Source: Mytilus galloprovincialis | Lineage: Eukaryota > Mollusca > Bivalvia > Mytilida > Mytilidae | Length of the DNA stretch: 64,000 nt | Assembly (NCBI RefSeq): GCF_965363235.1 | Contig: NC_134850.1 | Coordinates: forward strand, 35,995,102 to 36,059,101 | Direction of reading: 5' to 3' | Shown: positions 12,201 through 24,700 of the stretch, piece after piece | Position numbering within the stretch: position 1 is the first letter of the stretch | Layout of the letters: each line of letters opens with the position of its first letter | Notes under the pieces: model-generated | The model's database searches: none | The model's input: only the letters and a program-made list of their open reading frames with translations | Told to the model about the DNA's origin: nothing | Program-made: the position numbers and the translations under genes

Positions 12201-15200
12201 ACAATAGATGCATTATTAAACGGAGGTGCTGATGTAAATTTGAAGGATCGACATGACAAAACAGCGCTTTGGTATGCCGTTTGTAATGACAATATAGATA
12301 TTGTAGAACTGCTAATTGCTAAATCACAGTTTATTTCTTCCCAATCATTACTTCCTTTTTCGAAAAGTTTTCAAATGATGAAACTAATAGAACAACATGG
12401 TATAGATAGAGCCTTTGACCAGACAGACAACAGTGGTAAAAGTCTATTGCATCGGGTCCAACACGAAAGTTTAATTTCTTATTTCATCAACAAAGGTTGT
12501 TCTTTGGAACAAAGAGACAGATATGGTCGAACCCCCTTATTCTACTCCAACACTTTGGCTATTTATAAAGAACTCATTGCTAGTGGGTCTTCTATCAATA
12601 TTACAGATTACGATGACAAAACTATTTTTCATTTTATTAAAAGGCAGGATATCCTAGAATGTATCTTAAGTACCTCCTCCGATGAAGATATTCATCAAAA
12701 CATTAACAAAGTAGATAAGTTAAATCGTACTCCGATTTTTTCATGGACATCACTTAATGTTTTAAAGCTATTCCTAGAACACTATGCCGATGTCAACCAT
12801 CAAGCCGAAAAATGTACTGCCAGTAAGAGTGAAACAAGTCAAGGAGATTGTATTTACGACGTAGAAATAGATCCTACAAAAAAGCTAACAAAACCGTCAA
12901 ATATTTATTCAGCGAGATTTATTTTAAGCCTTCAAGATAGTCCATCTGAAGTTTTGTCCAATGAAGCCCGCCCATTTGACGAAGCAACAAATACGATTTA
13001 TACTGGACAAAACACGTCTGACATATCTTCAGAATCACTTAGTTCAACCAAATCATTGAACGGAAGTATCAGTAGCGAGAACAACAACGGGGAGAACTTT
13101 GAAGATTATGATACCAAAAACTATACAGTTGCAATGAAACTTGCTCTTATCGGAAAGCTAACAGTTGAAATTGCAGACATTTTTATTTCATATGGAGCAG
13201 ATTTCAGTTTAAAAGACTGTGAAGATAAATCGATTCTTCATTGCTTACTTGCACCAGAAAACAAAATCAGACAAGTAGCAGACATTGTTCAGAAAGTTCT
13301 TGGAGCTTCCAAACCAAAGGATTTACTTAACCTGCAAGACGCATATGGAAACACTGCACTCCATTTAGCATGTTCATGCAAAGAAATAAATAAAATGTCG
13401 CCTGAAAACAAAACTGCAGTTATCGATATTTTACTGAAAAACGGAGCAAAGATACATCTTTTAAATATCAACAACGAAACTCCTTTGCACTGCTTGTTGA
13501 AGTGTAGCTGTTTTGGAAAGTACGATGCCTTAGTTTTGATAGACAGCTATTCCCATGGAACCTTAAACGTTTATTGCCTTAATCAAAGGGGTGAAATACC
13601 ACTTGAACATCTTTGTTTAATCTTGGATCAGTCGAAACATTTTGTAACAGACGCTAGAAAATCAATAATTTTTTTGTACAAAAACGAATTATTTAAGGAA
13701 TATCTGTTATCAAACCTTGATTTTGCCTTCAAAGATTGCAACATAGTATTACTAGACGCCATTGTACAATGTTGTCCCGAAATCCTTTCGAAAGGAAGCG
13801 AAGAGTTGATAAATTATCTTAAAGATAGGGAAAACTTTCTAAGCGTACGATTTTGGGTACTTTTGTCTTTCATCGATATACCCGAACGTTCAATTTGGTT
13901 AAACCAATTAAACCTTCAAATTGAAGAAAGCCATTCCTTGCTTAGAGATTGCATATTGCAAATTCATGAAAGCGAAAGACTCACAGCTGTTCTTGAAACA
14001 TTACTGGACCATGTCTCAGATATAAATTCACGAAACAAAGATGAAACACCTTTACTCATTACAGCCTTAATGGCATGCAGATATAAAAGAAGTGATACTA
14101 TAATCCACCGAATAGTTAGAGTTTTTCTTAATCTCGGAGCAGACCCCAATGTACAAGATAAAGATGGATTAACCCCGTTTAACCACTGCATATTGTCCAG
14201 CGCCAGAGATGACCGAGTTCTTAAATGCGCAGAACTGCTCAAAGAAAAGAAAGCAAAGTTAGACATGGGTAATTCACTTTTATTAGCAGCTGATATAAAC
14301 AGACTGAGAACAAAAACGATAAAATGTTTGCCTTCTAGTGTACTACCATATCAGAAGGACGAAAAAGGGAATGCTTTACATCATCTTATATTAGCTTACT
14401 CCAAATATGGACGCAGTTTCCGGGTTTCGACGTCGTCATTAATCGCTCTTGTTGATAGAGGAGTTGATATTAATATGTACAACGACGATGGGGAGACACC
14501 ACTTCATGTTGCAATGAAACAACAAGTAATGTCTCATGTTATAATAGAATTATTACGAAATGGAGCAGATGTAAATAAGAAAAAACGTCTTCCGGTAAAT
14601 GGAAATATAAATCAGGGTAAAGACTGCAAAGCTCTACACAAACTAGAAGAAACTTGTCTGAATGATGAAAGTAGATCTGCGTTTCAATATATGCTGTTGT
14701 ACTTAGACACCACAAACATGGCAGTGGTGAGAGAAATGATGAAATATGGAGCGGACCCATTTCAGAAAGACATTCATGGACAAAATTCTTTCCATCATAT
14801 CACAAGCATGATGCGTCCAAATTCGCTAAAGATTTTGCTCTTGCTCTTGCACAAGTTTGAAAATTCTAAATGTGACATAAACATTCAGGACAATTATGGA
14901 AACACTCCATTACATAATGCATGCACATTTAGTAATAATGACAAAGTATGGTGCACCTCTTTGCGTGTTGCTGTCATTCGCATATTACTAGCCAAAGGTG
15001 TGAACTTAAATCAGGTCAATAGGTACAGGCAAACACCCTTTCATTTACTTATCTTTCAATATCACAAATTTGTCACAAATTACCGTTGTGAAAATGAGAA
15101 ATTCGTACATAACATTGTAGCTTTAATAAGCTTGTTTTGTTCATATGATGTTGACATTTTGATTAACGACCAAGAAAATAAATCAGCTTTGGACTATGTT

Positions 15201-15335
15201 AAAATGTGGCAATTGGACGATATAAAACAAATGATGGACAATGATACGACACCAGAGGAGGTATTCAAGAAATTTGAAGTTGAATGTACGACGCGATCGA
15301 CGATTGAAACAATTGTTGATTCTGAAGTCAATTGA
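6285..15335 (+). CDS. nSTAND3-type NTPase/ankyrin-repeat protein, paralogue 1 (six coding exons)
   Basis: Predicted exons are 6285-6306, 6960-7037, 7843-7920, 8793-8873, 9666-9758 and 10471-15335. Every internal exon is a multiple of three and every junction is phase 1 with AG/GT borders, so the joined frame is open for 1738 residues. Exons 2-4 encode a Ser/Gly-rich, probably disordered N-terminus; exon 5 encodes a hydrophobic stretch followed by an acidic/Arg linker into the NTPase. A TATA box precedes exon 1 and a polyadenylation hexamer lies 13 bases after the stop. Exons 2 to 6 have counterparts in the same order in the downstream paralogue. No transmembrane segment or signal peptide is evident, so a cytosolic protein is likely. 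The usual HEPN-like N-terminal domain of many nSTAND3 proteins is not visible. The N-terminal exon calls rest on splice signals, phase and paralogue comparison only. Confidence 0.8.
6960..7037 (+). CDS. Exon 2 of NTPase/ankyrin paralogue 1
   Basis: The exon lies between 'tattccag' and 'gtaaaa', is 78 bases long and phase 1-1. It encodes a Ser/Gly-rich peptide containing GDGSQGKRSSGES. The counterpart in paralogue 2 is 24843-24938, which encodes a similar GTGEGCKDRRSSDD stretch. Confidence 0.65.
7843..7920 (+). CDS. Exon 3 of NTPase/ankyrin paralogue 1
   Basis: Borders are 'ttttatag' and 'gtacat'; 78 bases, phase 1-1. It encodes YTSTASSTEFSYKDEIPLDT, clearly related to WSTSSTDLSSSREEVPLET in the exon at 26323-26406 of paralogue 2. 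This conservation is the best evidence that the short upstream exons are real. Confidence 0.75.
8140..8325 (+). repeat. Pyrimidine-rich tandem repeat in intron 3
   Basis: About six degenerate copies of a unit near 30 bases, built on 'tctctattctttatac' followed by a T-run, lie in the intron between exons 3 and 4 of paralogue 1. The Phe/Leu/Tyr-rich open frames across it are a by-product of the composition. Confidence 0.8.
8570..8645 (+). repeat. Family B repeat, 3' end fragment
   Basis: It holds 'tgtcattttggtctttt' and 'gttgtctcattggcaatcat' followed by 'accacatcttctt'. The same end occurs at 16490-16640 and, reversed, at 42911-43085, and a related family ends the same way at 19600-19918 and 36540-36860. 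Confidence 0.65.
8793..8873 (+). CDS. Exon 4 of NTPase/ankyrin paralogue 1
   Basis: Borders are 'tattccag' and 'gtatgta'; 81 bases, phase 1-1. The encoded peptide FGTDDFHAARDPSVPGDDYSG has little similarity to the exon at the same rank in paralogue 2 (26850-26933), but length, phase and position agree. Confidence 0.6.
9160..9410 (+). repeat. Family F dispersed repeat in intron 4
   Basis: The end contains 'tctggaagggtaagcaaatc' and a 'gctcccgtcatgt' block; the reverse complement of this end is seen at 25905-25990 ('gcttacccttccggagcacc'). The two copies sit in opposite orientation in introns of the two paralogues. Confidence 0.55.
9666..9758 (+). CDS. Exon 5 of NTPase/ankyrin paralogue 1
   Basis: Borders are 'tttttatag' and 'gtacgt'; 93 bases, phase 1-1. 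It encodes NVSGKTVLLGETINCIIRN then AEEDENKQ, comparable in layout to the 114-base exon at 27577-27690 of paralogue 2 (LNLKGETFIFGDQ then RRTEEEENIQ). The shared pattern is a beta-like hydrophobic stretch followed by an acidic linker that leads into the NTPase exon. Confidence 0.75.
10471..15335 (+). CDS. Main exon of paralogue 1: NTPase with altered Walker A, then ankyrin repeats
   Basis: Residue numbers refer to the 1738-residue protein. The Walker A loop reads GSSGAGTT (156-163), with Thr162 in place of the invariant Lys. Walker B is VLMDDLFG (Asp203/Asp204) and a sensor-like TCR follows at 242-244. The GYPNCVYMF block is typical of the C-terminal side of nSTAND3 domains. A helical region then leads to ankyrin repeats from about 690 to 900, a Ser/acid-rich linker (about 900-1000) and a second ankyrin block to about 1700; roughly a dozen repeats can be recognised from TPLH/TALH and GADVN signatures. 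An HFCDFCTVH cluster lies at 623-631. STAND proteins act as nucleotide-driven oligomerisation switches; whether this copy binds ATP is doubtful. The exon has no internal intron. Confidence 0.88.
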
Positions 15336-15347
15336 TCACAGCTCATC

Positions 15348-15353
15348 AATAAA
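15348..15353 (+). terminator. Polyadenylation signal of paralogue 1
   Basis: AATAAA occurs 13 bases after the stop codon. Further AATAAA-type hexamers follow within 100 bases, so the exact 3' end may vary. Confidence 0.55.
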
Positions 15354-15911
15354 TAACGATACATTCATTAAGCAGCTAGCAAATACATGAATAAAAAAAA
15401 CTTAACGGGAAAATTGAATAAAAACACTGTAAATGAAATAAACAATAATTGATTACTTTATCCATTTTTGAACGTGAACATGCAAAAAGTCATATTACTT
15501 CCGTTAGTACTTATCAATATAAGATAACAGGAACCGACATAATGACACTTGAAAAAACACACATGTACATCCGTTCAAAAGGGATTCATTTCTCGTTTCA
15601 TCGATTCGTTGTTTGTTTATCTTGTTTCTTTTCTAACCGTTAAACAATGTATTAATTCTGTTGTTTTTATTAAGTGTTTAGAAATAAAATTAAGATTACA
15701 CATGCAGGTTAAAGGAAAATTCTGTTTCATGGAGTGATAAAGTAAGACGACAATAGCTTACCGACGTTAAAATCTGATAAATCGATTAGAAAGACAGAAA
15801 TCAAGATAACAAACAGAATTTGAGGATATCGCATGAACCCCAAAAAGGAACGCGACCGGGTGCACCGGCAGGGAAAGCTTCCCCTGCTTTACAGATGCAC
15901 ATTTTGCTGTT

Positions 15912-16127
15912 TTAAGGGGACAGACCTTGGTTCAGGGAGATAACTCTTTAAATCAGTTAAGCGTTTGTAAAAGTCAAGTTCATCAATGTAATTTAAGCAT
16001 TTACCTGAAACAGATTGAAAATAATCTATGTAACCTAGAAGCTTAGAATATATTTTTGAAAATGGTTGACACAAACGTATTGATGATTTTAAGAGTTATT
16101 TCCCTTAACCTAGGTCTCCCTCCTTAA
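15912..16127. mobile_element. Small inverted-repeat element flanked by TTAA
   Basis: The two ends mirror each other for about 40 bases: 'ttaaggggacagacc', 'agggagataactctt' on the left, and the reverse complement 'ttaaggagggagacc', 'agggaaataactctt' from the right. Both ends begin with TTAA, the target duplicated by piggyBac-type transposases, so a non-autonomous member of that group is likely. A truncated second copy lies at 48157-48275. Confidence 0.7.
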
Positions 16128-16204
16128 GCATGGTTTTGTCAGTTTGTTTTAGACTTGTATGTTTGGATATCCCTTTGACATTTTTCGCCTCTCTTATACA
16201 AAAA

Positions 16205-16400
16205 AAAGTAAAATCACAAAAATACTCCAAGGAAAGTTCAAACCGGAAATTCCCTAATCAAATGCCAAAATCAAATAATTAAACGCATCAAACGAATTGA
16301 CAACAACTGTCATGTTCCTGACTTGGTAAAGGCATTTTCAAATGAAGAAAATGGTGTATTGAACCTGGTTTTATAGCGCTAAACAATAGGTATATTGATT
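16205..16400 (+). repeat. Family C dispersed repeat
   Basis: It starts with 'aaaagtaaaatcacaaaaat' and continues through 'catgttcctgacttggtaaa' to 'gaacctggttttatagc'. Other copies are at 4430-4530, 23865-23945 and 45340-45640 on this strand, and reversed at 34725-34895, 37015-37200, 45640-45735, 46350-46450 and 50030-50240. It is the most abundant repeat of the window. Confidence 0.7.
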
Positions 16401-16489
16401 GCATAGTATATAACTATCTTCATATGCAAAACGATTGAAACAAATTGAAACGCTTGTTAGATTCCATTAAATGCCATTTGCCAGCATAT

Positions 16490-16640
16490 GAATTGCTTTA
16501 CATTGTAATTTCGGGGCCTTTTATGACTAAGCGGTATGGACTCATTGTTGAAGACCGTACGGTGACTATAGTTGTTAGTTTCTGTGTCATTTTGGTCTCT
16601 TGTTGATATTTGTCTCATCGGCAATCATACCACATTTCTT
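16490..16640 (+). repeat. Family B dispersed repeat
   Basis: The order is 'tttacattgtaatttcgggg', 'gcggtatgg', 'ctcattgttgaagacc', 'tgtcattttggtctcttgtt' and 'ggcaatcataccacat'. The reverse complement of the same order is found at 42911-43085. Confidence 0.7.
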
Positions 16641-18722
16641 TTCTAACTACGAGAACACGTGAACATCAAAAGACTAGACTGTCGTTATCCAATGTCTCAT
16701 GGCATATAAGGGAGAAAATCCTACTAATCGATATCGCAAAGCACCATGAAACATTTACCTGACAAATCCAAGGAATCTGCTACTTTTAAATTTTTACTCT
16801 TTCTTTAGAGATGAACATACTATAAGGTGTTTTTTATACAAATTTTACCAATAAAAATGGACAGTAGCAATCCTATGTTAAGGTAACCCCAATAATTGAA
16901 TCGTAATATTTGGTGGATCAAATTATAGTAGCGGTGGCAACCTTCTCGCTAGTCGAACACAGAGAGGTAATGCACTACTATAGTTCATGTCCACACTCAA
17001 ACATTAGAGCAAATCAAAATAAGGAAAGGAGTACAACGACTATACATGTAATGTCGTGGTGGGGGTGTTATTGTTGTTTCACAAACATCTGTAATGAAAG
17101 TTATACAGGACAAAAAAAAAATATTGATATACTTAGAGCAGTTACTATTGTATAGTCATCTGATTTTTAATATAATAATCAACAAAAGTAATGTAAATTT
17201 TGCATACAATAATTCAATACACAGTTTACATTGTATGATCTTTGGGACTAATCACCTAGCTTTTCAGATGGCAGATGCATTTATAATCGCTTGGAAATAT
17301 CAAGCCCAGACAGATATCATTGAAAGTTACACTTGATAGATGTTGTTTATAGAGATACTGTGTTCAACTCTTTAGTTGGTTTTATATGATGTCGTCTTTT
17401 CCATATGCCAAACCATTCCTTAAGCGGTAAGGATACATGTATATAATTACTCAGCTACGTCTAGTTGCAAAGGTATTCTCTGTAAAAAAAAAAAAGAAGA
17501 ACCCATGCAATAACTTTGATGGAATGTCTTCCCCTAAACAACATACCTTCATTCCCAGACCCTCATGGCTGTCGACCCAGGTTTCAAAGCCAGCCGGTTA
17601 GAGTTCCTTTTTGCAAAAACCCCAAACATGCATGAAATACTTGGAGCTTAAGCAAGCATGCATAAATTTATAAATGCAATAAATAAATCATGCATCCTTG
17701 AAATTTTAAATTATGCGAAGGAAATTTGTTTAATAAATGAAATCTTTGCTGTATTTCATATAAATTTTTGTTTTGTTCATACATTTGGCCGTTACTTTTC
17801 TCGTTTGAATTGATTTGCATTTGTCATTTCAGATCAATTATATTATGCTATGTAGAATGTGTTTTGCTCATTGTTGTACTGTGAAATATAAATGACAACT
17901 TTTACGTCATTTTGACTCCGGCGGGGGTTGGCTCATTTGTTGTTCTATCACATCTTCCTTATTATATATCAAGAGTGAATTGTTATAGTACTACTAAAGT
18001 AATAAACCACTTCAAGTTTTTTTGACATCATGATATTCTTTTTTTTAATTCTTTGTGTTTTCCCCGAAGTATATCTATAATTGACTCTGAGTACAATATG
18101 ATAAGAAAATGATACAAAAAAATTAAGTACAAAGTATTGTATTTGAGAACGGAAAACTCCGAAAGGTTTGCCAAATACCGCTAAGGCTTTTTAATGTTAT
18201 GAAAGTATGACCTTATAAGGTTTGGTCTATTTCAATTTTTATAATTTATTTATGCAAGTTATTCTTTCTAATTATATATATATTGCCTCTGAGCGTTTAC
18301 AAAAAAATCAATATCAACAATGAAAATAGAAAAGTAATGAGTGGTACAAATTGGTACGACAGTTGAACTAGTTCTTAGTATGGGGAAAACGAAAAATATA
18401 ATATGAAAGCTTCGGAATTATCCATAATACATGCGTGTATAGACAAGAAGTTCCAGTCTCTGTCAGTGTTAAGTTCAATATGAAAAAATCTATAATTACG
18501 ATCAAGTATACACATACATATAGTTTTAATCATACGTCAACCGTATGTAAAGACTTAAATAATTGTTAATTTTACAAAAGCTTCAATACAATTCGGTTTT
18601 TTAAATTTCCGCATGAGTTGACTGAAATTCTAACCGATTTCTACAATAGTGTGTTGACAAGTATTCTAACTCGGTCATGTTTAATTATTAAATAGTTTAT
18701 AGATCCAGGATATAGAGAGACG

Positions 18723-21700
18723 ATGGAGGAAAGCGATAATGATTCTGGTAGGTTTCATCTGATTTCATATGTTTACTGTAAATTTTATTAAACTAATTGA
18801 AGAGTTCAAATATTTTGGAAGGAAAAGAAACTCAGATTAACGTTAGTTATTCGTTAATGATACCCTTTTGGTAAACAGTTTCTGTTATTTATGTTTAGAT
18901 ATCAAAACACAGAATTATGAATTTCGACATTTCGGTATATTTATAGATTTGCACGACCTTAAATTTCTAACACTGATATGATATTATAGTAAAGTAAACA
19001 TGCATTTTAATAGTGCAGAGAAAACTATTACTGTTATCTGATAAATAATTTTCTATTAGATGTAGATCAGTATAATCAACGTTAACAAAATCAATAGATA
19101 AATAGCTTATTGGCGTATGCGATACTCAAATGTAGAATAAAAAAAAAACCATTAAGTGAAATTCAGACGAAGAGTCAAAATCAAAAGTTCAAATACAATA
19201 AACCAATGGAAAATAACTGTCATGTTACTGTCTTGGTACGGACATTTCCTTGTGTAGAAAATGGTACCTTCAATATGATTTGGACAGTGGTATACTATGT
19301 GTGTCTTGTTTTGTTATAGATACCTAAACCTTAAATTGTATGACAGTCGCAAAAATTCTACAACTGACAATATGTGAACAAAACAAACAGACATAAGCGT
19401 AACAATGAATGTGTCATGTAAATCAGTAAATCAAGGAAAATATACACACATTGTGACTGTCGTATTTGGTACAGCATACAACTTTGTTAAATGACATTTA
19501 AGGTTCGCCCCAGTTCCGATAATGGCTTGATTGACCTTTTTATAGTCTAGTACATAAAGTTGTTATTGATCTATCGTTAAAGAACTTAAAGATTTGGTAA
19601 AATTAAAAAGTTTAAACCCGCTGCAATTGTTTGCACCTGTCCTAAAACAGATATCTGATGTTCAGTAGTGAACGTTTGTTGATGTGGTTCATAAGTGTTC
19701 TAGTTTTTCGTTTTTTATTTATAAGATGCAACCGTTGTTATTTTTCGATTGAATGGTTTGACACTTTATTAGTAAGGGCCCTTAAATTTTTTTTAGCTTG
19801 CTGTACAGTGTGAGCCGTGTTAAAGACTATACTTTGACCTGTAATGGTTTATTTTTATAAATTGTGACTTGGATGGATAGTTGTCTCATTGACACTCATA
19901 CGACATCTTCTTATATCTATTAAACCATTGAATTTATAACTAACGTTAATAATTAATCAGTTAAACCTAAAATGAAGTGAAGAGCGACTGGGAATTAGCT
20001 TACAGCATTATATATATATATATCTTTTAAAGTGGCATAAGCTGTCAAATTCGCCTTTCAACGACATACGATAACGTATATCCAAATTACAAAAAGTATA
20101 AATGAACAATTAATAATGCATGGACTTGATACTATTTATTAACATTTTCGTTCACACTATTTGTAGAGAAATTTTGTCTAGACTTCATTCAATTAACCAT
20201 CGAGAGACATCCGAAATCTGTCGACAGTCATATAAACTGATATAAACTTTTTATGTTGACATTTATTTTTCCTTTAATAACTGAATACGCATAATGCATG
20301 CGTAACCCATGTTCTCTGAGAGGTTAAATTGTACATCACACGAATTTGGATTCAATGAGGTGGAATCATTCACATGCAAGTGACTGATTCATCAGCGATG
20401 TATCTTAGCTATTTTTGACAAAATTTAACAAAATAGGCTGCTAAAAGCGAATTGTTATTTTAGGAATTTGTTTTAGTTATGATCGAACAAAAAGACACAA
20501 ATTGTTTTTAATATCTCGTAGCTATTGTCCCTATTAAAATATCAATACGAACTAGTATGAATAAACATCACGAAATATTTGCTGCTCTTCTCGCTAACAG
20601 TAATTTGAAATCATAACAAGTTATGAACATTTCAGTATTACTTAAAAATGATGTTAATTTTACAAGAGATACAGATACCTAATTCATTATGCAAACTTTT
20701 TTTACACATGCACATTTCAATGGCGCTCAATAATCATTAAAAAGAGACAAGAAAATACAAACATGATTATATCTATTCCTGAACATTGAAATTACTTTAA
20801 GTTAGGTAAGGTGATTAATTCGTTTTCATTCACAATTTATTTTCTCTTTGTTTCAGAACTACTCAAAAGCAAGAAGCGTAGTATGAGTCCAATTGAAAAG
20901 GACAAAGATTATAAAAAAGGTGCTGTGAATAACATTTTTCATAATTTATGTTTCACAAATATCATTTGAAAATAAAATGTCGGTATAAAATAAGAAAGAC
21001 AGTAGGTCATCGATATTTCAATCTTTCAAAACTGAAAAGTTGAATGAGTATTTTTTGTATTTGTTTTTATGAGTTGTATGCTTACTTTAGGTATGAAAAG
21101 GTTAAACATTCACTCATCTTTATAAATGCTATTTGTTTTTCTTTAGTATGCAACGATACAGAACCGCAATGTTCTAATTCAATGGAGGAGTCGACATTTA
21201 AATCACCAAAGGTTACTGAAGGTATTTAATGTTTTACGAATTTAACAGTAATAGTTGTCACATTGACTTCAAATATTAACGATTAACATAATTGAATTGT
21301 GAATGCTTTTTGCAAACAGTTTATTTTTTTTTAAATTATCAACCAGATTTAATTTTGAAAGACACCTTCTACAAAAGTTTTAAACTATATTGTTTTAAAT
21401 AAAAAGAAAAACTAAACAACATAAACTAAAAGAACTAGCCAAGAAATTTGTTTTTGTCCCGGCCGATAAAGCTGCTAATAATATTATTATTGTTTGACGT
21501 AAATTTTACATTGAGGTTCTGAAAAAAGAAATCACCAATTCACCAACATTCCAACTGACTCCATTTTCAGAAAACGACATCTGTAACAAACATAAACTTT
21601 TAGCTACCGCTTTACAAGCAGAGCCAAATACAATGAAAGTCCCAACTATGTACTGGCTTCCGAAGCTACACAAAACACCTTACAAATTTAGATGTATTTC

Positions 21701-24700
21701 GTCTTCAAGCCATTGTTCCACTACTAAATTGTCTATTCTTCTTACCAGCACACTTGGTACAATTAAAAACCTGATAATAAATTGTTCAAATAAGGCCTTC
21801 GAAAATAGTGGAATGAATTACTTTTGGAGTGTCAAGAACTCGTTGGAAGTACTTGATAAATTGCATGCTTATATTGGTGATTTTAAATCTGTTCAAAGTT
21901 TAGATTTTTCTTCCCTGTATACCACATTGCCTTACATTCTCATTAAGAAAAAATTCACACACCTAATTAAATGGGCATTTAAAAAGCCAGAATGTGAATA
22001 TATATGTTCAAACTCTTTTAGATCATTTTTTAGTAGCAATAAACAAAAAAACTATGTCAATTGGACATGCTTTGATACTATATATGCCCTTGAATTTTTA
22101 CTAGATAACATTTTTGTTCGCTTTGGGGATTCCGTATATCGTCAGATTATCGGAATTCCAATGGGGACTAACTGTGCACCACTTATTGCGGACCTGTTTT
22201 TGTATTGCTATGAGTTACAATTTATGACCAAAATAAGCAAAGACTCATCGAAACAACATCTGATAAACAAATTTAATAATACTTTTAGATATTTGGATGA
22301 TATTTTGGCTCTCAATAATTACGACTTCAGTATGTATATTAAAGAAATTTATCCCGTTGAACTTACTTAATATAAAGCTAATACTAACAATGACCACTAC
22401 ACTTTCCTTGATCTTGATATCTATATCACTAACGGAAAGCTGAATACTAAAATTTATGATAAAAGAGATGATTTTTCATTTCCTATCGTTAATTATCCAT
22501 TTTTAGATGGTGACGTTCCCTTGTCACCATCTTACGGTGTTTATATATCTCAACTTGTACGATTCGCTCGTGTATGTAACAATGTTTTAGATTTTAACGA
22601 GAGAAATTTATGTATTACTGAAAAATTATTACACCAGGGTTTTCGATATCACAAACTAGTCAAAACATTTACTAAATTTTATCATCGGTATAAGGACATC
22701 ATTCGTAAATATAGCTCAACATGCAGACTTCTTATACGTTCAGGTATTTCACATCCAATTTTTTATGGAAACATTCTTTATAAAGCACAAAGGTGACAGT
22801 ATTCACCTCAAAAACTAACAAACCCTTTGAATAGACTTATTAAGAAGGGATATAGTTACGATACTGTTGTCAGGTAATTAAAGATTGCATATTTTGGCGT
22901 TAATATTGATTCACTTATAGGGTCTTTGCATCGGAACTAAACACATTTATTCAAAAACCAGTTGTTGGCATGACACGGGTTATGTTCTTCTCATATATGT
23001 TATGATGGTATGATACTAAACCCCTAACGGGAAGGACTGTGCCTGATGTTCATATGATGAAATCATAATCTTTCAGTCAGTTTAATTGAAGTCTGGAGCT
23101 GGCATGTCAGTTAACTGCTAGTAGTCTGTTGTTATTTATGTATTATTGTCATTTTGTTTATTTTCTTTGGTTACATCTTCTGACATCAGACTCGGACTTC
23201 TCTTGAACTGAATTTTAATGTGCGTATTGTTATGCGTTTACTTTTCTACATTGGTTAGAGGTATAGGGGAGGGTTGAGATGTTTAACCCCGCCGCATTTT
23301 TGCGCCTGTCCCAAGTCAGGAGCCTCTGGCCTTTGTTAGTCTTGTATTATTTTAATTTTAGTTTCTTGTGTACAATTTGGAAATTAGTATGGCGTTCATT
23401 ATCACTGAACTAGTATATATTTGTTTAGGGGCCAGTTGAAGGACGCCTCCGGGTGCGGGAATTTCTCGCTACATTGAAGACATGTTGGTGACCTTCTGCT
23501 GTGGTTTTTTCTATGGTCGGGTTGTTGTCTCTTTGGCATATTCCCCATTTCCATTCTCAATTTTAAGAATTCATTGCATTTTAAAAATTTGTTCGTAAAG
23601 CACTAGTATTCGAATTTCAGAATTTGTATTCAATTTTTTCATTGAATAATACTCTCATAGATAAGAGATAAAAGGTACTGAGATACTAATTGAAATTAAG
23701 ACAACAGAAGTCCGCCGATGTATATGAACTCATTCAAGACAACCAAAATCAAAATAAAAAGAAAACGTGGATGAAGAAATCGCTCACACTCCAATAATGA
23801 GCGAGACCGGTTCGCCGACAGGTAAAGCGCGTCGTCGGCCATACATGAATCAGCTGCCATGCCAAAAAGTAAAATCACATAAATACTGAACTCCGAGGAA
23901 AATTCAAAACGAAAAGTCCCTCATTAAAAGGCAAACCACATTCAGTAAAATATATCAATTATATTCTGGTAGATTATGATCTTAGACTCCATATTGCTAG
24001 TGAGTTGAGACAGAGAAACATTGTATTAGAAAACAAATTTAGGATGGTGATTGTAAATATTATGTATTGGCGATTATGGCTGTTCTTCCACGTAACCGTA
24101 TAGGGGCAGTGGATGTGGCAGGAACACACTCTTGCGTAATTTGTACATGCAAAAGAGTGTAATCTATGATTTTAATAGTTACATAGTTTATTTCAAACCA
24201 AAAGCAATACAGCTTATAGGTATATCATAAATATGTATATTTATATCAGAACAGAACATGTTATATACAATTGGAGGCAAGACTACATATTATAAATCAT
24301 TCAGAAGATTGTCATGGTGTAGTTATGTTAACATAATGCAGTGCTGATTATGTGTTAAAAAAAAAAACAATCCAGCAAACTCAACACATATGTTGTCAAT
24401 CAAATTTCCAGAATGTGGATGATATCATCCTCTGTATATATTATGTTGTTGGAAATATTTTTTTTCACAAAGTATCTATAACCTCAAACAATGAAATTGT
24501 ATCTTTAATTCCCATTTTTATAGAAAAGGCATTGTTAAATGAAAATATGTAGTCAATCTCTTTTTAGCTAGAGTAAATACAGTGTAATAGTTCTAAAATT
24601 TTAGGTTTTCTCCATTCACAGTTTGGTTAGTCTCTGGATAATTCCGAGTATAGTTTCGTCACTATTTTCAAATACCGTTACAATTCCAGATCCAGATAGG

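Larger units (their letters stand above)
15354..18722. other. Intergenic between the two NTPase/ankyrin genes
   Basis: No supported gene. The stretch holds a family G fragment (15820-15900), a palindromic TTAA-flanked element (15912-16127), a family C copy (16205-16400) and a family B copy (16490-16640). From about 16650 to 18700 I see only AT-rich sequence with a possible very old family B copy near 17800-17970 and a family A fragment at 18120-18195. Confidence 0.55.

Noticed and set aside
13289-14760. Short minus-strand open frames in the long ankyrin exon
   Set aside because: Antisense shadows of a 1.6-kb-residue conserved coding exon with no features of their own.
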